From CAZFPN01 sp044370655 (GTDB lineage: Bacteria; Pseudomonadota; Alphaproteobacteria; Rickettsiales; Deianiraeaceae), in assembly GCA_044370655.1 (NCBI GenBank), contig JBILVD010000037.1, positions 1-12,216 of the forward strand: a stretch of 12,216 nt of DNA, given 5' to 3'. The notes beneath the pieces were generated by a model. The model ran no database searches and was not told where the DNA came from. It saw only the letters and a program-made list of their open reading frames with translations. The translations under genes and the position numbers were made by a program. Shown one piece after another: positions 7,597 through 12,216 of this stretch (its first letter is position 1; every line of letters begins with the position of its first letter).

Positions 7597-7645
7597 ATTA
7601 CTTTTCAACTTTTAGCACAATATTACTTTTTAACTTTTGGCACAA
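7596..7645. repeat. 25-bp tandem duplication of the infC 3' end
   Basis: The 25-base units at 7596-7620 and 7621-7645 are identical except at two positions. The second unit spans the last infC codons and its TAA stop. The first is the same sequence copied beyond the stop and forms the leader up to the msrBA ATG. The duplication therefore made up the gap between the two genes. Confidence 0.9.
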
Positions 7646-8162
7646 GTGTAAAATCTCCACCGTTGTCTCTTACCTCAACTTTTCCTGATATTGTTGCAAT
7701 TTCCGAGGTAGCAGAAATAATTTTTTCAAATAGAGGTGCTAGCCTATCTCGCCCGTAGGCTCTGTCTCTACCTTTAATCATTGATGATATTTTTACTGAA
7801 TATCCGCTTTCAATAAAGTCTTTAACGTGAGAAAGTTTCACTTCATAATCATGCGTTGCAATGTTGACTGTGAATTTGACTTCCTTGACATCATGAATTT
7901 TGTTTCTTTTTCTTTCCTCAGCGAGTCTTTTTTGCATATCGTATTTGATTTTTCCAAAATCTCCAAGTTTGCATACAGGGGGCTCTGCATTTGGTGAGAT
8001 TTCAATCAAATCAAGACCTTTGTTAAAAGCAACTTTCAAAGCTTCTCTAGTATTAACAACGCCAAGCATTTCACCATTTTCATCGAGTAATCTAACTTGA
8101 AATTGCGGGTTACTTCTGTCCAAAATTTCTTGATTTACTCTAGGTAATTTTTTGCTATTCAT
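7623..8162 (-). CDS. infC: Translation initiation factor IF-3
   Basis: IF-3 binds the 30S subunit, prevents premature 50S joining and proofreads the initiator tRNA. The N-terminal domain (about 8-80) contains QFQVRLLDENGEMLGV, with LDLIEISPNAEPPVCKLGDFGKIKY following across its end into the linker. The lysine- and arginine-rich linker helix then leads into the C-terminal domain with VKEVKFTVNIATHDYEVK. The 179 residues are a normal length. The start is a plain ATG at 8162 with an in-frame stop (TAG) directly before it, unlike the AUU start used for autoregulation in E. coli. No ribosome binding site is seen. The ribosomal genes rpmI and rplT, often found next to infC, are absent; msrBA follows instead. 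Confidence 0.97.
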   Translation of the reverse strand: MNSKKLPRVNQEILDRSNPQFQVRLLDENGEMLGVVNTREALKVAFNKGLDLIEISPNAEPPVCKLGDFGKIKYDMQKRLAEERKRNKIHDVKEVKFTVNIATHDYEVKLSHVKDFIESGYSVKISSMIKGRDRAYGRDRLAPLFEKIISATSEIATISGKVEVRDNGGDFTLVPKVKK

Positions 8163-8196
8163 CTACAAAAATTAAATTGATAATATAGATATTTTG

Positions 8197-8219
8197 ATAT
8201 GCAAAATCTTAGTTGTCAA
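8197..8219 (-). promoter_or_regulatory. Probable infC promoter (-35 and spacer)
   Basis: On the minus strand a perfect TTGACA lies at 8219-8214. A 17-base spacer (8213-8197) leads to a weak CAAAAT -10 box just below 8197. The -35 sits in the same CTTGACAA context as the sodB and tRNA-Thr promoters, and it faces away from the tRNA promoter. Confidence 0.45.
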
Positions 8220-8267
8220 GCAGAAAAATAAAATTTTTTAGATTTTTTTGTTTTATTTGCTTGACAA
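8213..8267. repeat. Inverted repeat carrying two back-to-back -35 boxes
   Basis: TTGTCAAGC at 8213-8221 and GCTTGACAA at 8259-8267 are perfect 9-bp inverted repeats. Just inside them, AAATAAAA (8226-8233) and TTTTATTT (8251-8258) extend the symmetry, apart from four extra bases at 8222-8225. The arms contain the -35 boxes of infC (leftward) and tRNA-Thr (rightward). The A/T tracts between them could serve as UP elements. Confidence 0.7.
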
Positions 8268-8289
8268 ATAAAAAAATTGTTTTTATCAA
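8261..8289 (+). promoter_or_regulatory. Promoter of tRNA-Thr and probably atpF-rsfS
   Basis: A perfect TTGACA (8261-8266), a 17-base spacer and TATCAA (8284-8289) place the start of transcription a few bases before the tRNA at 8301. No other promoter is apparent before atpF, so this one may drive the downstream genes too. Confidence 0.65.
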
Positions 8290-8300
8290 AGCAATCAAGA

Positions 8301-8376
<76 letters not shown>

Positions 8377-8394
8377 TTTTTATTTATATGTATT

Positions 8395-8877
8395 ATGTTT
8401 GATGCAGGTTTTTGGCTTTTAGTTGCCTTTTTGATATTTTTTGCTCTAGTTTTTTCAAAGACAAAAAATATCATATCTAGTGCTATTTTAAAGTATAGGC
8501 AAAATATTGTTGATAAAATTGAAAATGTGGAGCTTCGTGCAAGAGATTCCTCCGAGAGGCTTGAAAAAATGCGTAATAAAACTGCGGAAGTTCAAGAAAT
8601 TTGCCGTAAAATAGTCAATTCTGCTATATCAGAGGCAGATAAATTTGAAAATGAAGCAAAAAATCAAGTAACTTCATATCTAAATTTCAAAGAAAAATAC
8701 ATTGAAGAGAAGATAAAAATATTCGCCAATCTCAGAGTAATCGAGCTTAAAAAATCTATCCTTGATGGTGCTTTAGAGCTTGTTCATAAATACTTAAATG
8801 AAAAATCTAAATCGCAAGGATTAGATTTAACAGAATTTAAGCAAATTTCCTCTAAAGAAAACTTATTAAATAAATAG
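8395..8877 (+). CDS. atpF: F-type ATP synthase subunit b
   Basis: This is the peripheral stalk subunit linking the membrane Fo sector to F1. It has 160 residues. One N-terminal membrane segment (about 4-20, in FDAGFWLLVAFLIFFALVF) is followed by a long charged helix, about 22-130, rich in Glu, Lys and Ala and suited to a stalk coiled coil. The N-terminus FDAGFW is like FDATFW of alphaproteobacterial b subunits. It could be b or the b' paralogue; only one copy is present here, and no other atp gene adjoins it. An upstream reading through the tRNA would add 21 residues but is an artefact. The stop directly abuts the rsfS ATG. Confidence 0.85.
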   Translation: MFDAGFWLLVAFLIFFALVFSKTKNIISSAILKYRQNIVDKIENVELRARDSSERLEKMRNKTAEVQEICRKIVNSAISEADKFENEAKNQVTSYLNFKEKYIEEKIKIFANLRVIELKKSILDGALELVHKYLNEKSKSQGLDLTEFKQISSKENLLNK

Positions 8878-9261
8878 ATGATTATAGACTTAACACAAGA
8901 TAAAATCCTAGATTTTGCAAGTAAGGAAGAGCTTTCCCCTCAAACAAACTCCTCAATTGAATACCTCCTAAAAGAGCGCTTAGAAAAACTCATTTTTGCA
9001 AGCTCGCAAAGCTATATCACTCCATTTGCAATTATTGCAGTTTCAAACTCGGCAAAACAAATAGATGCAATAACAAGTGGCATTTTAAAGAATTTAAAAG
9101 AAAAAATGCTATTTAATACAAAAATTAGAATAGATGGAAGCGGGGATAGGGGCTGGTGCATTATTGATTTATCAGACTGTCTTGTGAACATTATGACACA
9201 GGAAAAATTTGATAAATATGCACTTGAGGAAATTATTGAAGGTAAATTTAAAAATTTTTAA
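8878..9261 (+). CDS. rsfS: Ribosomal silencing factor RsfS (iojap/YbeB family)
   Basis: RsfS binds ribosomal protein L14 (uL14) on the 50S subunit and blocks subunit joining, lowering translation in starved cells. The domain covers about 28-122 of 127 residues. Its C-terminal core GDRGWCIIDLSDCLVNIM (89-106) matches the family pattern in which W-x-x-x-D is followed by a D-V-x-V-H-like strand, and a KYALEEI tail is like the YELE ending. The usual histidine of that strand is Asn104 here, and the middle segment is divergent. The ATG directly follows the atpF stop with no gap, so the pair is coupled. Confidence 0.85.
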   Translation: MIIDLTQDKILDFASKEELSPQTNSSIEYLLKERLEKLIFASSQSYITPFAIIAVSNSAKQIDAITSGILKNLKEKMLFNTKIRIDGSGDRGWCIIDLSDCLVNIMTQEKFDKYALEEIIEGKFKNF

Positions 9262-9319
9262 AATTTTGCTTGCATTTTAAATTTTTTGGCTTTAAAAAAA
9301 TAATATAAATTTTTGAGTT

Positions 9320-9724
9320 ATGAAAAAAAGACCTATATCTCCACATCTTACAGTATACAAAACAATTATAACTTCTATGTCTTCAATACTTGGAAGAATG
9401 GCAGGGGCTTACACTTACTTACTAGGAGTTGTAATATTCATCTTTGTTGCATTTTCTATACAAAATCAGAAATACGCAGGTAGCACAGTCATCTCCTTGC
9501 TAGACTTTGCATCAAATGGAGTTTTGCATTCTTCAATTCTAGCGATTCTCACATTCATAAGTTTATTTGCTTTTTTTTTATATATTCTTGCAGTCATTCG
9601 TCACATAATTTGGGACTTTGGCTTTCTACTTAATCTTTGCGTTTCTAAAATAATGGGGTATGCAATGCTTTTATCTTCCTTTGTAATATCCCTTTTTCTT
9701 ACTATATACATGTTTTTATTTTAA
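9320..9724 (+). CDS. sdhC: Succinate dehydrogenase cytochrome b556 subunit, haem-ligand histidine absent
   Basis: This is a membrane anchor of complex II, which passes electrons from succinate to quinone. The family motif RPISPHLTVYK is at 4-14. SSILGRMAG (21-29) gives the quinone-site Ser22 and Arg26 (E. coli S27 and R31). Three membrane segments lie at about 30-47, 70-93 and 112-133. IRHIIWDFG (93-101) matches the conserved stretch after helix 2. E. coli haem ligand His84 corresponds to Tyr88, and the haem-contacting His30 to Gly25, so haem b binding may be lost or altered. The 134 residues are a normal length. sdhD does not follow; recG starts 3 bases after the stop. GAG near the ATG is the only weak ribosome binding site. 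Confidence 0.93.
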   Translation: MKKRPISPHLTVYKTIITSMSSILGRMAGAYTYLLGVVIFIFVAFSIQNQKYAGSTVISLLDFASNGVLHSSILAILTFISLFAFFLYILAVIRHIIWDFGFLLNLCVSKIMGYAMLLSSFVISLFLTIYMFLF

Positions 9725-9727
9725 AAA

Positions 9728-11791
9728 TTGAGCGACAAACTTTTCTCGGAATTCGAAACCTCTAACTCCTATATAAAAGACTCACTTTCAAAGCTTGTTG
9801 GAGGGAGAAGAGTGATAGACCTACTTCTCCATGCTCCTTTTGAATATCGCTCCCTCGCTATTCTTTCTGGGGAAGATGTCAAAAAACCTGAAGGTGTTGA
9901 GGTTATTCTTGAAATTACCATACTTTCTCATGAGCCTAGCTTCAAAATTAGCACTAAAAATCCATACAAAATTTTAGCAGAAATGGAGGACGGAACAACT
10001 CTCGTCTTAACTTTTTTTGCAGGAAATGCTGGCATTTGGAAAAATCTTTTTAAAGAAGGTATGAGGCTTAAAATTGCTTGTAAGTTGCAGAAATTTGGAA
10101 GCAATTATTACACAACGCATCCAAAAATTCTACCAAAAATAGACGAAGAAAAACTAGAGAGTAAAAATGGAGTTGTATCCCCTAGATATCCGCTCACTGG
10201 AAATTTAACGCAAATAATTGTAAAAAATTATATTGAAAAGCATCTCAAATTTGTCAAAAAATTCCAAAAAGACTGGAAAGAGCAGGGTTTTATGGATTTG
10301 ATGAGTTTTGAGGATGCAGTTTGCAAACTTCACTCCCCGACCATGATAGAAGATGCCGAAAAAGCAAGAAAAAGACTAGCTTTTGACGAATTACTTGCAA
10401 AAAATTTAGCATTTTTGGTTGCAAATTTTAAAGCAGAAAGAGAAGCTTCGCCCATAATAAAATTAAATCAAAACTTCTTAAGTAATGTATTAAAAGTATT
10501 ACCTTTTGATTTAACAGAAGACCAAACCTCCGCTCTTGATGAAATACTCAAACTACAAATAGAAAACAAGCAAAACAATGCACTTTTGCAAGGTGATGTA
10601 GGCAGTGGAAAAACTGTCGTTGCAATTTTAGCCTCAATAAACGCTGTTTTAGAGGGGTTTCAAGTTGCCGTTATGTCCCCCACATTCATTTTAGCAAAAC
10701 AAACCTTTGATGCTTTTACACAAATTGCAGGTCAATTTGGAATATCAATCATTTTCTTTTCAGGGGAGGACAAAGGGAAGGCTCGAAAGGTAAAACTCAC
10801 AAGTATTCAAGAGGGGAAAGGGCAGATAATCATTGGCACTCATGCACTTTTTCAAAATGATGTTTCTTTTGCACGTCTCGGGTATGTAATAATTGACGAA
10901 CAGCACCGTTTTGGCATAAATCAACGACTTGCACTTTCTGAGAAGTCTATAGGGGTTAAAACACTTTTAATGACGGCAACTCCAATACCTCGCACACTTC
11001 AAATGGCTTTAATTGGGGATATAGAGACAATTTACATCAAAAATAAACCAAAAAACCGCAAAGAAATAATAACAAAAATATTCTCAGAAGAGAAATTGAG
11101 TGAGATAATAGAAGCTGTAGGGCGGAAAATTGCCTCTGGAGAGCAGGTTTATTGGGTCGTGCCGTTTATTGAAGAGGCGGAGGAAGAGGGAATTAGGCGT
11201 TCTGGCGTTTCAATTGAAATGCGAAAGCAGATTTTAGGTGAGAAATTTGGTGAGAAGCTCGCAATTGTGCACGGAAAAATGAAAGAAAGCGAGATTGAAG
11301 CTGAGATGTTGAAGTTTAAGGCAAAGGAGACGAGCATTATGCTTGCAACAACAGTGATTGAGGTGGGCGTAAATGTGCCAAATGCAACTTTAATCGTGAT
11401 TGAATCTGCCGAGGGGTTCGGGCTTTCTACTCTTCATCAACTCAGGGGCAGGGTTGGAAGAGGGGATTTGCAGTCTTACTGTTTTTTGATTGCAAATTCA
11501 AAAAGTGAGACGGTTTTAACGAGATTAAAAACCATAGCAACCTCAAATGACGGATTTTTTATTGCAGAGAAAGATATGGAGATGAGAGGTAGTGGAGCGA
11601 TTTTTAGCAAAATGCAAAGCGGTTTTGAAGGTTTTAAATTTGTAAAACCGATGGAAGACGCTGAACTTTTCAAATCCGCAAAATTAAAAGCAAAAGAGAT
11701 TTTTAAGAAAAACCACAACCTAGAAGGCGATATAAATTATTTAATGAAATTTTACAATTACGACATCTTTATAAATTATTTTAAAGTTTAA
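9728..11791 (+). CDS. recG: ATP-dependent DNA helicase RecG
   Basis: RecG reverses stalled replication forks and migrates branched DNA. Its 687 residues are the usual length. The N-terminal wedge (OB-fold) domain spans about 20-200. Helicase motifs follow: Walker A GDVGSGKT (289-296), DEQH (390-393), TATPIPRT (416-423) and QLRGRVGRG (571-579). The translocation (TRG) motif region is around MEMRGSG (617-623). The start is a TTG at 9728, three bases after the sdhC stop. The first in-frame ATG would fall near residue 86 and cut into the wedge, so TTG is preferred although there is no visible ribosome binding site. It is probably cotranscribed with sdhC. Confidence 0.97.
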   Translation: MSDKLFSEFETSNSYIKDSLSKLVGGRRVIDLLLHAPFEYRSLAILSGEDVKKPEGVEVILEITILSHEPSFKISTKNPYKILAEMEDGTTLVLTFFAGNAGIWKNLFKEGMRLKIACKLQKFGSNYYTTHPKILPKIDEEKLESKNGVVSPRYPLTGNLTQIIVKNYIEKHLKFVKKFQKDWKEQGFMDLMSFEDAVCKLHSPTMIEDAEKARKRLAFDELLAKNLAFLVANFKAEREASPIIKLNQNFLSNVLKVLPFDLTEDQTSALDEILKLQIENKQNNALLQGDVGSGKTVVAILASINAVLEGFQVAVMSPTFILAKQTFDAFTQIAGQFGISIIFFSGEDKGKARKVKLTSIQEGKGQIIIGTHALFQNDVSFARLGYVIIDEQHRFGINQRLALSEKSIGVKTLLMTATPIPRTLQMALIGDIETIYIKNKPKNRKEIITKIFSEEKLSEIIEAVGRKIASGEQVYWVVPFIEEAEEEGIRRSGVSIEMRKQILGEKFGEKLAIVHGKMKESEIEAEMLKFKAKETSIMLATTVIEVGVNVPNATLIVIESAEGFGLSTLHQLRGRVGRGDLQSYCFLIANSKSETVLTRLKTIATSNDGFFIAEKDMEMRGSGAIFSKMQSGFEGFKFVKPMEDAELFKSAKLKAKEIFKKNHNLEGDINYLMKFYNYDIFINYFKV

Positions 11792-11866
11792 ATCTTTTTC
11801 AAATTCCTCTAAAAAATATTTTTAAAATTCTTACAATATAGCTTTTAAAATAACCATAATATTACC

Positions 11867-11907
11867 TACTTTTAATATAATATTTCTAAAGTAATATATT
11901 AAAAGTA
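11867..11907. repeat. 13-bp perfect inverted repeat
   Basis: TACTTTTAATATA (11867-11879) and its exact complement TATATTAAAAGTA (11895-11907) flank a 15-base loop. It lies 75 bases after recG. The stem is entirely A/T except for one pair, so as a terminator it would be weak; a protein-binding site is an alternative. Confidence 0.7.
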
Positions 11908-11942
11908 TTCAAAATTAAATAAAAAATACAATTTATTTTTAA

Positions 11943-11979
11943 AGCTTTACTTCAAAAGTTGTTGAGCTTTACTTCAAAA
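11943..11979. repeat. 15-bp direct repeat with 22-bp period
   Basis: AGCTTTACTTCAAAA occurs at 11943-11957 and again at 11965-11979. The second copy ends 3 bases before the proposed -35 box at 11983. Two sites spaced two helical turns apart, next to a promoter, fit an activator- or repressor-binding site, though chance duplication is also possible. Confidence 0.75.
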
Positions 11980-11982
11980 TTC

Positions 11983-12011
11983 TTGATTTTTTGAAAATTA
12001 TAATTTATAAA
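11983..12011 (+). promoter_or_regulatory. Probable promoter of the gene at the right edge
   Basis: TTGATT (11983-11988), a 17-base spacer and TATAAA (12006-12011) form a good sigma70-like pair. Transcription would begin near 12018, ahead of the open frame at the window edge. Confidence 0.5.
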
Positions 12012-12080
12012 GCATAAAAATATTATTTATTTGTGTCTAATTTTTTTATAGCAGACGAAAATGTTCTTAGTAAGCAAAAA

Positions 12081-12216
12081 ATGAAAAAAATTTTGCGAGC
12101 GAAAATTATTTTGCGAAATAGAGCTTTAAAGACAGCCAAATATCAAATTAGGGATTATAATAAAAAAGTTATTTTATGTAGCAATTATAAGCCTTTTTTA
12201 AAAACTTACGTTAAAG
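12081..12216 (+). CDS. Partial CDS, possibly 5-formyltetrahydrofolate cyclo-ligase
   Basis: An open frame from ATG 12081 runs off the window end, with 45 codons visible. It begins MKKILRAKIILRNRAL. The pattern K-x-x-L-R followed by a later R-x-x-L is like the start of 5-formyltetrahydrofolate cyclo-ligases, enzymes of folate recycling, but too little is present to be sure. The frame stays open upstream to 12018 and contains a GTG at 12033 that would add 16 residues. An out-of-frame seven-codon ORF (ATG 12061) ends in TGA overlapping the ATG at 12081. The promoter at 11983-12011 supports a real gene. Confidence 0.4.
   Translation, partial: MKKILRAKIILRNRALKTAKYQIRDYNKKVILCSNYKPFLKTYVK

Larger units (their letters stand above)
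11792..12080. other. AT-rich intergenic region after recG
   Basis: No credible gene is seen in these 289 bases. They hold an inverted repeat (11867-11907), a 15-bp direct repeat (11943-11979) and a promoter-like pair (11983-12011). No GC-rich hairpin with a T-run is found, so recG has no obvious intrinsic terminator. Confidence 0.7.

Noticed and set aside
7597..7608. TTG start for msrBA four codons before the ATG
   Set aside because: It comes from the duplicated infC tail and adds no conserved residues; the ATG at 7596 is simpler.
11792..11830. A/T palindrome AAAAATATTTTT as a recG terminator
   Set aside because: The stem has no G-C pairs and would not be stable enough for intrinsic termination.

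Overview
The window is AT-rich, dense in genes on both strands, and uses almost no Shine-Dalgarno sequences. Its gene content (LepA, Fe-type SodB, CysS, IF3, F-type ATP synthase subunit b, SdhC with the RPxSPHLxxYK motif, RecG) points to a reduced alphaproteobacterium. The closest feel is an intracellular Rickettsiales- or Holosporales-like lineage: the SodB N-terminal extension and C-terminus resemble Rickettsia SodB as I remember it. This placement is inference and no database was searched.

Layout from left to right. Positions 1-230 are non-coding, with short tandem repeats and a long palindromic hairpin. Positions 231-3728 (minus strand) form one tight operon: lepA, then a C5-cytosine methyltransferase, then a restriction endonuclease of the HinP1I type (GCGC), each overlapping the next by a few bases. 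Divergent from lepA, 3885-6693 (plus strand) is a second compact operon: sodB, a CsgG-like lipoprotein and a C-terminally short cysS. Positions 6703-8162 (minus strand) carry a fused MsrB-MsrA repair enzyme preceded by infC; the junction between them holds a 25-bp tandem duplication of the infC tail. From 8301 on the plus strand come tRNA-Thr(GGT), atpF, rsfS, sdhC and recG. Positions 11792-12216 are mostly AT-rich non-coding DNA with repeats and a promoter, ending in the start of a further gene, possibly 5-formyltetrahydrofolate cyclo-ligase.

Most genes are housekeeping: translation (LepA, CysS, IF3, RsfS, tRNA-Thr), energy (AtpF, SdhC), oxidative defence (SodB, MsrBA) and DNA repair (RecG). 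The accessory element is the restriction-modification pair. It is attached to the end of lepA with no promoter gap and is probably expressed from the lepA transcript. The most notable points are this lepA-linked R-M system together with the scarcity of GCGC in the window, an SdhC that lacks the usual haem-ligand histidine, a CysS without its C-terminal anticodon-binding tail, and the hairpin element next to the R-M genes.
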